From: CAMAVH01 sp964628235
GTDB taxonomy: Bacteria > Pseudomonadota > Alphaproteobacteria > SMXQ01
Direction: 5' to 3'
Assembly (NCBI GenBank): GCA_964628235.1
Contig: CAZVLU010000003.1
Coordinates: 1 to 64,000 of the forward strand
Length of the DNA: 64,000 nucleotides
The notes under the pieces are model-generated. The model saw only the letters and a list, made by a program, of their open reading frames with translations. It ran no database searches and was not told the DNA's origin. This document shows, one piece after another, positions 1 to 9,761 of this stretch. Position numbers and translations under genes: made by a program. Within the stretch, counting starts at the first letter, position 1. Each line of letters begins with the position of its first letter.

Positions 1-512
1 TTGGCGATGCTGCGCCAGGTCGTCATCGGCCCGCCGATCGGCGCGTTGGTGCCGATGATATGCGGCAGAATGATCATGCCAGCGGCATAGGAATAGTTCG
101 TCACCTGATCGACGCAGCCGCCCGAGGTGAAGAGGAAACGGCGGAGTTGTGTCCGCGCATGATGGAATCCGCCGGCGCTCGACCAGCCGTAGGAGCCGCC
201 GAAGATGCCTTGCGCGCCATGCGCCTTGCGCACGCGCGTCAGTTCGCCAGCGACGAGATCGAGCGCCTCGTCCCAACTCACTTCGACGAAAACGTCGTTG
301 CCGCGGTTTCTGTCACGCCGCTCCAGCCAGCCCTTGCGCACCGACGGTTTGGCGACGCGGGTCGGCGCATAGAGCGCGTCGGCCATGCCGCGCAAAATCG
401 GCGAAGGCTGTGGATCGCGCGAGAAGGGATGGACGGCGACGACACGACCGTCCTTCACCTCGACGGAGCCGGCGCCCCAATGGGTGCTGGTGAGGCGCTC
501 GCGATTGCTCAT
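1..512 (-). CDS. BisC/DMSO-reductase-family molybdopterin oxidoreductase, N-terminal part (cut by window edge)
   Basis: The first 170 residues of a molybdopterin-guanine-dinucleotide enzyme of the biotin sulfoxide / TMAO / DMSO reductase type; the C-terminus lies outside the window. The ATG is at 512. The N-terminus has the THWGAG motif, a DPQPSPI stretch, and GGSYGWSSAGG near residues 105-115, whose Tyr and Trp match the active-site pair of DMSO reductases. NYS at 139-141 lies exactly 31 residues after that Trp, where the family has its Mo-ligating Ser. There is no Tat signal and no N-terminal 4Fe-4S cysteine set, which points to a cytoplasmic BisC-like enzyme. It starts 25 bp after the DapA-like gene, so the two are probably co-transcribed. 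The substrate is unknown. Confidence 0.85.
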   Translation of the reverse strand, partial: MSNRERLTSTHWGAGSVEVKDGRVVAVHPFSRDPQPSPILRGMADALYAPTRVAKPSVRKGWLERRDRNRGNDVFVEVSWDEALDLVAGELTRVRKAHGAQGIFGGSYGWSSAGGFHHARTQLRRFLFTSGGCVDQVTNYSYAAGMIILPHIIGTNAPIGGPMTTWRSIA

Positions 513-537
513 GAAGCCTCTAAGAAACCCAAGAGGC

Positions 538-1476
538 TTATTCGGCGGCGCTGGCGAGCGTCGGCTTCAAGCCGTACTTATCGAGCAGGCCGAGGTCCTT
601 CATGATCTGCACGCCCTTGGCGACGCCCTGCGGATTGTGCGGCTTGAGCGGCTTGCGCAGCGGGCCGGACGGTAGGCCGACCGCCTGCATCAGGCTCTTC
701 ACGGCGACCGGGTTGATAGCGCTATAGCAGTAATGCAGCAGCGGCAGCATCTTCAGATAGGTGTCGCGGAACACGTCCGACTGCGCCGGGGTTTTCCATG
801 GCGTCGACATGGTGGCGATTTCGCCCGGCGCGAGATTGCCCGACATGTTGGCGGTGCCATGGCCGCCGAGCGACATGGTGGGAACGACGAGGCCGAGGTT
901 CGGCGAGTCGCAGCACATGACGGCGACGTTCGGCTTGGCCTTCAGCACCTGGGCGACCTGGCCGACGCGTGTCGTCGATTCCTTATGCACGACAACGTTG
1001 GGATGCTCGAACAGGCGCAGCAACTGCTCGGTGTTGAGATCGCTTTTGACGCGCGGCGGGTTGTTGTAGATGCCGAGCGGCAGCTTTACGGCGTTGGCGA
1101 TGTCGAGGAAATATTCGACGATGTCCTCTTCCGGCGCGCAGATGTAGGAGGGCGCGGCGAGAATCGCGCCGTCGGCGCCTTCCTTCTCGGCGAACTGCGT
1201 CATCTTGATCGCCGAGTCGGTGCTGTTGCCGCTGCAGCCGTACCACAGCTGCATCTTGCCCTTCTTCATCTTCACGGTTTGGCGAATGATCTCGTGGCGC
1301 TCTTCGAGCGAGAGCATCGAGACTTCGCCGGTCGAGCCCATGATCAGCACGGCGACCGAGCCGTTGCGCTCTTGGAAGTCGAGGATGGTGCGAAAGCCCT
1401 CGAAGTCGACGCTGCCGTCGCGGTTGAACGGCGTGACGATGGCGACGAACGAGCCAGAAATCAGATCATGGGCCAT
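538..1476 (-). CDS. DapA / N-acetylneuraminate-lyase family aldolase
   Basis: A 312-residue class I aldolase of the dihydrodipicolinate synthase superfamily. It has the GSTGE loop, the YNNPP motif carrying the catalytic Tyr, and a Schiff-base Lys in VVVHKES. I chose the ATG at 1476 because the homology (AHDLISGSFVAIVTPFN) begins there and a GGAAGGA ribosome site sits about 9 bp upstream; the frame stays open to 1563. True lysine-biosynthetic DapA genes rarely sit among molybdoenzymes and TPP enzymes, so this is more likely a catabolic aldolase or hydratase-aldolase of the same fold. It lies between a TPP enzyme (120 bp upstream) and the BisC-like gene (25 bp downstream), all on the minus strand. 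Confidence 0.85.
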   Translation of the reverse strand: MAHDLISGSFVAIVTPFNRDGSVDFEGFRTILDFQERNGSVAVLIMGSTGEVSMLSLEERHEIIRQTVKMKKGKMQLWYGCSGNSTDSAIKMTQFAEKEGADGAILAAPSYICAPEEDIVEYFLDIANAVKLPLGIYNNPPRVKSDLNTEQLLRLFEHPNVVVHKESTTRVGQVAQVLKAKPNVAVMCCDSPNLGLVVPTMSLGGHGTANMSGNLAPGEIATMSTPWKTPAQSDVFRDTYLKMLPLLHYCYSAINPVAVKSLMQAVGLPSGPLRKPLKPHNPQGVAKGVQIMKDLGLLDKYGLKPTLASAAE

Positions 1477-1596
1477 GACGAAAATCCTTCCGTGAGGAGC
1501 CGCGCGACTTGGCCGCGCGAGAACCGAAATATCAGTGGGATTGGCAAGTAACATCGCAGGCACGGCGCGGCCAAGTCAAGCTGGCCTCAGAGACGA

Positions 1597-3381
1597 CTAC
1601 GCACGCTTCAGTAACGGCCCGCCGGTGGGAACAACCGTGAGATCAAGCACATAAGGACGACCGCTCTCGACAACGCGGATGGCTTTTTCGAGCGCCGCCT
1701 GCAGATCGCCGGCGCGGGCGACCGGCGCGCTCGCTTCGACGCCCTGGCCTTCGGCGAGCTTCTGGATGTCGCAGGCGGGGTCGTCGATGCGCATGCCGAT
1801 CCATTTGTTCTCGACCGGGCGGCCTCGCTCTTTGGCGACGGCTTCCTGGTGGATCTCGTCGTTGAAGTTCGACTTGTTGTTGCAGACGATGATCAGCACC
1901 GGGATGCGGTAATGCGCCGCCGTCCACAGCGCGGTGACGCCTTGCAGGAAATCGCTGTCGCCGAGCAACGTCATCGCCACGCGGTCAGAGCCGCGCAGCG
2001 CCAGGCCGGCGCCGATGCCCATGCCGGGGCCGGCGCCGAGACCGCCGCCGCCGTCCCAGCCGAGGAAATCGAGCGGCTCATGGAACGGATAATATTCGCT
2101 GGCCCAGCCGAGACTGAAGCGCACGATGGTGAACTTGCGGTTCTTGCGCGTTTCGTTGAGGCAGTAGGTCAGCTCTTTGTAGGTGATGACGCGGTCGCCG
2201 AGTTCAGGCGCTGCGGGCACGGCGTGGGACGCGGGCGCGACGCCCTCCCATTTGCCTTTGGCCGAAGCGCCTTTGGCGGCAAGCGCGGGAAGCAGCGCGG
2301 CGATGGTCGCGTCCGGCTCGGCCAGCACCCGCAGATCGACGGCGGGCAGGCCCTGGTGGTCCATGCTCCAGCCGTTATGCACGTAGCTGTCGATGCTGCA
2401 GTGGATCATGTAGGCCTTGGCCGGTTCGCCGCTGCCAGCGATGAGCTGCAACGCGCCGGCGAGATCTATGCAGTTCATGGCCAGGATCACGTCGGCTTGG
2501 CGCATCAGGTCCTGGCTCTCTTTCGGCAGGTTCGGACGCGGCGCCGGGCCATGCAGCGGATGGTCGGTCGGGAAGGATGCGCCGACACGCAGGTCGGTGA
2601 CGACGCGCGCGCCGAGCATTTCGGCGAGCTTCACGCGGCGGTCCCAGTCGGCGCTGTCGCGCGAGCATTGGCCGATGAACAGGAGCGGGCGTTTCGCCTC
2701 GGTCAGGCGCTTGACCATTTCGTCGACGGCGACGGGCGAGGGGGCCGGCGTCGGGCCGGGCTGATAGCGCGCCATGTCGGGCATGTCGTCGAGCGTCTGT
2801 TCGCTCGGCTTTTCCTGCAGGCCGGCATCGAGGCAGACATAGACCGGGCCTTTCGGCGCGGTGCGAGCGATCTGCTGGGCGCGCAGCAGCGCTTCGAGCG
2901 TCGCCGGCACCGAGGCGGGCGTGTTGTCCCATTTGACGTAGTTGCGCAGCAGCGCGCCCTGGTCGGCGGTGGTGTGGATCCAATCGACCCAGGGGCGGCG
3001 CTCGTTGGCGTCGATCGGTCCGACGGCGCCGATGATGGTCATCGGCACGCGGGCGCACCAGGCGTTGAAGATCTGCATCAGGCCGTTCATCAGGCCGACG
3101 TTGCTGTGCAGGATGCAGCCCATCGGCTCTTCGGTGACTTTGGCGTAACCGTGGGCGATGGCGACGGCATGGCCCTCGCTGAGCGTCAGCAGCATCTGCG
3201 GATCGCGGTTGCCGAGATAGTTCACCAAGCTGTCGTGCAGGCCGCGATAGCTGGCGCCCGGGTTCATGGCGACATATTTGACGCCGAGGCGGCGAATCAT
3301 CTCCGCCATCACGTCGCTCGACCATTCGATGGCCGGATTGCCGACGTTGACCGGGAGTTCGATGTCTTCGAGGCGCGCCAT
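1597..3381 (-). CDS. Thiamine-pyrophosphate-dependent enzyme (acetolactate synthase / benzoylformate decarboxylase type)
   Basis: A 594-residue protein with the three-domain layout of the acetolactate synthase/decarboxylase family. The N-terminal PYR domain has the cofactor-activating Glu (E69 in LTLSEGHAVAIAHGYAKV). A central domain runs from about 200 to 350. The C-terminal PP domain has a Mg/ThDP motif that reads GDS (474-476) followed 24 residues after the Ser by NN, where GDG is usual. The long tract before it (WDGGGGLGAGPGMGIGAGLALR) is Gly-rich as in decarboxylases. It is likely to decarboxylate or ligate a 2-oxoacid; the substrate is not predictable. It is transcribed divergently from the molybdenum hydroxylase gene across a 137-bp gap that must hold both promoters. 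Confidence 0.85.
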   Translation of the reverse strand: MARLEDIELPVNVGNPAIEWSSDVMAEMIRRLGVKYVAMNPGASYRGLHDSLVNYLGNRDPQMLLTLSEGHAVAIAHGYAKVTEEPMGCILHSNVGLMNGLMQIFNAWCARVPMTIIGAVGPIDANERRPWVDWIHTTADQGALLRNYVKWDNTPASVPATLEALLRAQQIARTAPKGPVYVCLDAGLQEKPSEQTLDDMPDMARYQPGPTPAPSPVAVDEMVKRLTEAKRPLLFIGQCSRDSADWDRRVKLAEMLGARVVTDLRVGASFPTDHPLHGPAPRPNLPKESQDLMRQADVILAMNCIDLAGALQLIAGSGEPAKAYMIHCSIDSYVHNGWSMDHQGLPAVDLRVLAEPDATIAALLPALAAKGASAKGKWEGVAPASHAVPAAPELGDRVITYKELTYCLNETRKNRKFTIVRFSLGWASEYYPFHEPLDFLGWDGGGGLGAGPGMGIGAGLALRGSDRVAMTLLGDSDFLQGVTALWTAAHYRIPVLIIVCNNKSNFNDEIHQEAVAKERGRPVENKWIGMRIDDPACDIQKLAEGQGVEASAPVARAGDLQAALEKAIRVVESGRPYVLDLTVVPTGGPLLKRA

Positions 3382-3518
3382 GATCGTCCGTGCTCGCTGC
3401 GATTGGTGGGACCAGCTATATAGCCCAGGGCCTTGATTTTGGCGGCTACTTTACTGGAATGTCAGATACCCGAGCTGTAGCATATTAGCTATGGGACAGG
3501 GCAGCGGGAAAGGCAATC

Positions 3519-5861
3519 GTGAGCCCCAAAATGAGTCAACGATTCGGCGATAGCGGAGCCGGCCGAGGCCGCTTGGAAGACCTCCGGCTACTGACCGGCC
3601 AGGGGCGCTTTACCGACGATCTGCGTCCGGCGGGAGCGGCGGTCGCCTATGTCCTACGCTCGCCCCATGCCCATGCCGAGATTGTCGCCATCGATCTCGC
3701 AGCGGCGAAAGTCCTGCCCGGCGTGCTCGCCGTCCTGACTGGCGCCGATGTGCTGGCCGATGGCTTGGGCGCCATTCCCTGCGTCAGCCGGCCGCGCAGC
3801 GCCGATGGCCAGGTGCAGGACATCATCGAACCGCCGCATCTGGCCCTGGCGACCGACCGCGTGCGCTTCGTTGGCGATGCCGTGGCCTTGATCGTGGCGG
3901 AGAGCTTGGCGCAGGCCAAGGACGCTGCCGAACTGATCCAGGTCGATTACCAGCCGTTGTCCAGCGTGACCGATACGGCGGCAGCGGCTGATGTGGCCGC
4001 ACCGCAGCTTTGGCCGCAAGCGCCGGGCAACCGATCCTTCATCTACGAGATCGGCGATCCGGTCGCGGCGGAGGCAGCGATGGCGAAGGCCGCGCATATC
4101 ACTCGCCAGCGTCTGGTCGTCAGCCGCGTCTCGGCCAATCCGATGGAGCCGCGCAACGCCATCGGCGCTTATGACGCGGCCAGCGACCGCTACACGCTCA
4201 CGACTGGCCATCAGACGCCGCACCAGATGCGCAGCGTGCTGGCCAAATTCATTTTCAATGTGCCCGAAGAGCAGATGCGGGTGATCTCGCCCGATGTCGG
4301 CGGCGGCTTCGGCCTCAAGGGCGGCTTGTTCCGCGAGCAGATCCTCGTGCTGTGGGCGGCCAAGCGGCTGAATCGCGCCGTCGCCTGGCAGGCCGACCGC
4401 AGCGAGTCGCTACTGGCCGACGATCACGCGCGCGACAATGTCGTCGATGTCGAGCTTGGCCTGGATGCCGATGGCAAGTTCGTCGCCTTGCGCGTGCATA
4501 GCTTGGCGGCGCTCGGCGCTTATGTCGCGTTGCGCGGCGCCCATCCGCCGACCAATAATCTCGGCTCGTTATCCGGTGTCTACGTCCTGCCGGCGATCTA
4601 CGCCAAGGCCGAAGGGCTATTCACCAACACCGCGCCGACCTCGTCCTATCGCGGTGCCGGGCGGCCGGAAGCGACCTACATGCTGGAACGCATCATCGAT
4701 ATCGCTGCAAGCGAAATGGGCATTGATCGCTTGGAGATTCGCCGGCGCAACGCCATTCCGGCCTCGGCCATGCCTTATAAAACCGGCTTTCTCTTCACCT
4801 ACGACAGCGGCGAGTTCGAGAGCGGCATGACGCTGGCGGCGGACGCCGCCGACTGGTCAGGCTTTCCCGCGCGGCGCGAACAGGGGAAAGCGCGCGGCAA
4901 GCTGCGCGGCATCGGCATCGCCAATTGCATCGAACAGGCCGGCGGCCCCTATGGCGCGCCGTGGGAGGAATATGCCGATCTGTGCTTCAAGCCAGACGGC
5001 AGCATCGACATTCTCGTCGGCACCATGTCGAACGGCCAGGGCCACGAGACGGTGTTCGCCGACATGCTGGCGGCGAAATTCGGCATCGCGCGCGAGCGCT
5101 TGCGCGTCGTGCAGGGCGATACCGATCGCGTGAAGATGGGGCGCGGCAGCTTCGGCTCGCGCTCGATGATGACGGCGGGCTCCGCCGTGACCATGGCAGG
5201 CGATGCCGTGCTGGCCAAGGCATCGCGCATCGCGGCGCATAAGCTCGGCGTCGCGGCGGCGGATGTCGGCTTCGCCGAGGGACGCTTTACCGCGCGCGCG
5301 ACCAACCGCAGTTTGAGCTTCGATGAGGCGATGACTGCGGCGAACGACGCCGGCTTGCCCGCCGATCTTGCAGGCGGGCTCGACGGCGGCGCGGTCTATC
5401 GTCCGCCCGAGCCGACCTATCCCAACGGCTGCCATGTCTGCGAAATCGAGATCGACCGCGAGACGGGCGATGTCGAGATTCTCAACTATGTCGTCGCCGA
5501 TGATGTCGGCACCGTGCTCAACCATGCCATGGTGGTCGGCCAGGTGGTCGGCGGCGTGGCGCAGGGCGTCGGCCAGGCGTTGATGGAACAAGTGTCCTAC
5601 GATGCCGAGAGCGGCCAATTGCTCACCGGCTCTTTCACCGATTACGCCATGCCGCGCGCCGGCAATGTGCCGCGCCTGCAGGTGTTGAACAATATTGTGC
5701 CGAGCACGACCAATTTGCTCGGTGTCAAAGGCGCTGGCGAGGCCGGGGTGATCGGCGCGATCCCGGCGGTGATCGGCGCTGTGGCCGATGCGCTCGGCAT
5801 CCGGCATATCGACATGCCGGCGACGCCGGAAAAAATCTGGAAGCTGATCTCTAAGAACTAA
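3519..5861 (+). CDS. Xanthine dehydrogenase family molybdopterin-binding (large) subunit, stand-alone
   Basis: A 780-residue large subunit of the xanthine dehydrogenase / aldehyde oxidase / CO dehydrogenase family. Visible motifs are VGGGFGLKGG, TSSYRGAGRPEA, GQGHET and the C-terminal GVKGAGEAG, whose Glu is the family's catalytic base. The loop reads SYRGAGR and not the CoxL active-site cysteine loop, so it is not a carbon monoxide dehydrogenase. A GTG start at 3519 has GGAAAGG 5 bp upstream; an ATG at 3531 is the alternative but is badly spaced. The usual FAD subunit and 2Fe-2S subunit genes are absent next to it: a divergent TPP enzyme is on one side and a convergent ABC transporter gene 9 bp beyond the other. 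Confidence 0.9.
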   Translation: MSPKMSQRFGDSGAGRGRLEDLRLLTGQGRFTDDLRPAGAAVAYVLRSPHAHAEIVAIDLAAAKVLPGVLAVLTGADVLADGLGAIPCVSRPRSADGQVQDIIEPPHLALATDRVRFVGDAVALIVAESLAQAKDAAELIQVDYQPLSSVTDTAAAADVAAPQLWPQAPGNRSFIYEIGDPVAAEAAMAKAAHITRQRLVVSRVSANPMEPRNAIGAYDAASDRYTLTTGHQTPHQMRSVLAKFIFNVPEEQMRVISPDVGGGFGLKGGLFREQILVLWAAKRLNRAVAWQADRSESLLADDHARDNVVDVELGLDADGKFVALRVHSLAALGAYVALRGAHPPTNNLGSLSGVYVLPAIYAKAEGLFTNTAPTSSYRGAGRPEATYMLERIIDIAASEMGIDRLEIRRRNAIPASAMPYKTGFLFTYDSGEFESGMTLAADAADWSGFPARREQGKARGKLRGIGIANCIEQAGGPYGAPWEEYADLCFKPDGSIDILVGTMSNGQGHETVFADMLAAKFGIARERLRVVQGDTDRVKMGRGSFGSRSMMTAGSAVTMAGDAVLAKASRIAAHKLGVAAADVGFAEGRFTARATNRSLSFDEAMTAANDAGLPADLAGGLDGGAVYRPPEPTYPNGCHVCEIEIDRETGDVEILNYVVADDVGTVLNHAMVVGQVVGGVAQGVGQALMEQVSYDAESGQLLTGSFTDYAMPRAGNVPRLQVLNNIVPSTTNLLGVKGAGEAGVIGAIPAVIGAVADALGIRHIDMPATPEKIWKLISKN

Positions 5862-5870
5862 CTGCGCGCC

Positions 5871-6850
5871 TTACGGCGCGACGACTTCGCCGTTCGGCTT
5901 GCGCTCGACGAAGTGGCAGGCGACGAAATGCTCGTCGCCGATTTCCTTCAGCGGCGGCTCGGCTTCGGCGCAAATTTCTTGCGCGAAGGGACAGCGCGTG
6001 CGGAAGCGGCAACCCGACGGCGGGTTGAGCGGCGACGGCAGTTCGCCTTCGACCATCGGCTGATCGATCAGTTTCGGCTGGTCGGGATCGGGCACCGGCA
6101 CGGCGGCGAGCAAGGTGCGCGTGTAAGGATGCAGCGGCCGCGCCCACAGGCTCTTGCGCGGCGCTTTCTCGACGATCTTGCCGAGATACATCACGGCGAC
6201 GCGATGGGCGAGATGCTGCACCACCGAGAGGTCGTGCGAGATGAACAGATAGGCGAGGCCGCGCTCGCGCTGCAAGTCGCCCAGCAGATTGACGACCTGG
6301 GCCTGCACCGAGACGTCGAGCGCCGAGACCGGCTCGTCGCAGATGATGACGTCGGGGTTAAGCGCCAGCGCGCGGGCGATGCCGATGCGTTGGCGCTGGC
6401 CGCCGGAAAATTCATGCGGATGGCGCGTCAGCATTTCGGGGCGCAAGCCGACGCGTTCGGCCAAGGCGATGACGGCGTCGCGCCGCGCCCGCTTGTCGCC
6501 GACGCCATGGACGCTGAGCGGCTCCTCGATGATCTTGCCGACGCGCAGGCGCGGATTGAGCGAGGCGTAAGGGTCTTGGAAGATCATCTGCAGGCGGGCG
6601 CGATACTGGCGCAGCGCGCCACGGCTCAAGCCCGCGATTTCCGTGCCGTCGAGTTGGACGCTGCCTGCGGTCGGTTTGACCAGGCCGACGATGGCCTTGC
6701 CGAGCGTCGATTTTCCGCAGCCCGATTCGCCGACGAGGCCGAGCGTCTCGCCTTTATTCAAGGTGAGGCTGACGCCGTCGACGGCGCGCACGGTGCCCTG
6801 CGGCGTGTTGAAATGCACGACGAGGCCGGCGATGGAGAGCAAAGGTCCGC

Positions 6851-6854
<4 letters not shown>
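5871..6854 (-). CDS. ABC transporter ATP-binding protein, DppF/OppF type
   Basis: A 327-residue ATPase, last gene of a five-gene peptide-type importer operon. It has Walker A GESGCGKST (42-50), signature FSGGQRQRIGIARAL, Walker B IICDEPVSALD, the switch His in FISHDLSVV, and the C-terminal oligopeptide-transporter extension with spaced cysteines (GCRFRTRCPFAQEIC). Its ATG overlaps the stop of the upstream ATPase gene by four bases (ATGA), which supports both the start and translational coupling. It would energise uptake by the two permeases encoded upstream. The cargo may be a peptide, an opine or another small organic compound. Confidence 0.93.
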
Positions 6855-7842
<988 letters not shown>

Positions 7843-7843
<1 letters not shown>

Positions 7844-8685
7844 CAGCGGTTCTTCAGGCGCGGGTTGAGCGCGTCGTTCAAGCCCTCGCCGACGAGATTG
7901 AGCGCCAGCACGGTGACGAGGATGGCGACGCCCGGAATGGCGCTCATGTACCAGGCGGTGCGCATGGCGTCGCGGCCGATGCCGATCATGGTGCCCCAGC
8001 TCATCAGGTTGGGGTCGCCGAGGCCGAGGAACGACAGGCCCGATTCGGTGAGGATGGCCGAGGCCACCATGACCGACGACATGACGATGATCGGCGGCAG
8101 GCAGTTCGGCAGGATCTGGCGGAAAATGATGCGCGCTTCGCTCATGCCGATGACCACGCAGGACTGCACGAACTCGCGCTCGCGCAGCGAGAGGAATTCG
8201 GCGCGCACCAGACGGGCGATCGAGGGCCAGGTGACGGCGCTGATGGCGAGAACGATGGTCATCATCGACGGCTTGAAGATGGCGACCAGCACCACGGCGA
8301 GCAGAAAGGTCGGCACGGTCTGGAAGATTTCCGTGATGCGCATCAGCACGTCGTCGACCCAGCCGCGGAAATAGCCGGCCAGCGCGCCGACGGTGACGCC
8401 GATGCCGAGCGCTGCCACCGTGGCGGCGAAGCCGATCATCAGCGAGACGCGCGAGCCGTGGACGATGCCGGTGAGGATGTCGCGCCCCAGCGTATCGGAG
8501 CCGAGCGGGAATTCGGCGTCGGCGCCGGGCCACAGGAAGGGCATGGTCGCCATGTCCCACGGATCGGCCATGACGAACAGCGGGCCGGCGACGGCGACGA
8601 GGAACACGAAGACGAGCAACACGAGACCGATCACCGCCGAGGTCTTGCGGCGGTAGCGCCGCCAGAAATCGCGCAAGGCTTCCAT
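7843..8685 (-). CDS. ABC transporter permease, DppC type
   Basis: A 280-residue inner-membrane permease with an N-terminal segment (RRKTSAVIGLVLLVFVFLVAVAG), a periplasmic loop, and about five further helices. The cytoplasmic EAA loop is visible (EFVQSCVVIGMSEARIIFRQILPN), as is the typical ending LNLVGEGLNDALNPR. The first helix and the PLGSDTLGRDIL motif are hallmarks of the DppC/OppC subfamily. It pairs with the DppB-like permease 18 bp upstream and overlaps the downstream ATPase gene by one base. Confidence 0.93.
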
Positions 8686-8703
8686 GCTAAAGGGCTTCCA
8701 TGG

Positions 8704-9732
8704 TCAGGCGACCTCGATGCGCGGGTCGAGCCAGGCATAGACCAGGTCGGTGACGATGTTGGCGACGATGACGAGCGCCGAACCGATCAGCAGGATGCCG
8801 ATCAGCAGGTTGTGGTCGCGCTGCAAGATGGCGTCGAAGGCGAGGCGGCCGAGGCCGGGCCAGCCGAACACCGTCTCGACCAGCACCGCGCCGCCGAGCA
8901 GCGCGCCGATCTGCAGGCCGAGCATGGTGACCATCGGCAAGATGGCGTTGGGCAGCACATGGCGGAAGGCGATGCGGCGCTGCGACAGTCCCTTGGCGCG
9001 CGCCGTGCGGATGTAGTCGAGGCCGTAGATTTCGAGCATCGAGGCGCGCATCAGGCGCGTGTAGACCGCCATATGGAACAGCGCCAGGCTGGTCGCCGGC
9101 AGGACCAGGTGGCGGCCGACGTCGAGCGCGGCCTCGAACCAATTGTAATTGGCGGCGATGGTGTACATGCCGTTGCCGGGCAAGAGATCGAGCTTCACGG
9201 TGAACAGCACGATGGCCATCAGGCCGAACCAGAACAGCGGCGTGGCGTAGCATAGCAGCGCCAGCACCGAGATGGCGTTGTCGGCGAAGCTGTTGACGCG
9301 GCGCGCGGCGAAGACGCCAAGCAGCACGCCCAGCGTGAAGGACACGACGATGCTGGCGAGCATGAGGAGCAGCGTCGCCGGCAGGCGGCTCATGATCAGT
9401 TCGAGCACGGAGACGTTGTTGCGGAACGAGAAGCCGAAATTGAGCTGGGCGACGTTCCATAGATATTGCGCCATCTGCACGTAGATCGGCTGGTCGAGCC
9501 CGTATGATCGGCGCAGGTCGGCGATATATTCGGCGTCGGCGCCGCCGGCTTCGCCGGCTAGCACGTCGATGGCGTCGCCCGGCGCTAGATGCAGGATGAC
9601 GAAATTCAGGACGACGATGGCGATGAGCGTGATCGCGGCTTGGCCCAACCGGCGGGCCAGGTAACGGACAAGCCGTTGCCGGCCCGTGCGTCGTGCTGGC
9701 GCCGTACGCACGCTTTCGCTCGCCATCGTCAT
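8704..9732 (-). CDS. ABC transporter permease, DppB type
   Basis: A 342-residue permease with six predicted membrane segments. The first is ITLIAIVVLNFVILHLAPGD, the classic DppB N-terminal pattern, and an EAA-type loop (DYIRTARAKGLSQRRIAFRHVLPNA) follows. The C-terminus ends TDLVYAWLDPRIEVA as is usual for DppB. The frame stays open well into the upstream binding-protein gene, but the homology starts at the ATG at 9732 (another ATG lies two codons later). It lies 29 bp after the binding-protein stop, so all five genes form one operon. Confidence 0.93.
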   Translation of the reverse strand: MTMASESVRTAPARRTGRQRLVRYLARRLGQAAITLIAIVVLNFVILHLAPGDAIDVLAGEAGGADAEYIADLRRSYGLDQPIYVQMAQYLWNVAQLNFGFSFRNNVSVLELIMSRLPATLLLMLASIVVSFTLGVLLGVFAARRVNSFADNAISVLALLCYATPLFWFGLMAIVLFTVKLDLLPGNGMYTIAANYNWFEAALDVGRHLVLPATSLALFHMAVYTRLMRASMLEIYGLDYIRTARAKGLSQRRIAFRHVLPNAILPMVTMLGLQIGALLGGAVLVETVFGWPGLGRLAFDAILQRDHNLLIGILLIGSALVIVANIVTDLVYAWLDPRIEVA

Positions 9733-9761
9733 CCTAGAATCGGTCTTTGCTTCAGCTCCGT

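Noticed and set aside
1849..3423. 524-codon open frame antisense to the TPP enzyme
   Set aside because: No domain or ribosome site; the sense frame holds complete TPP motifs.
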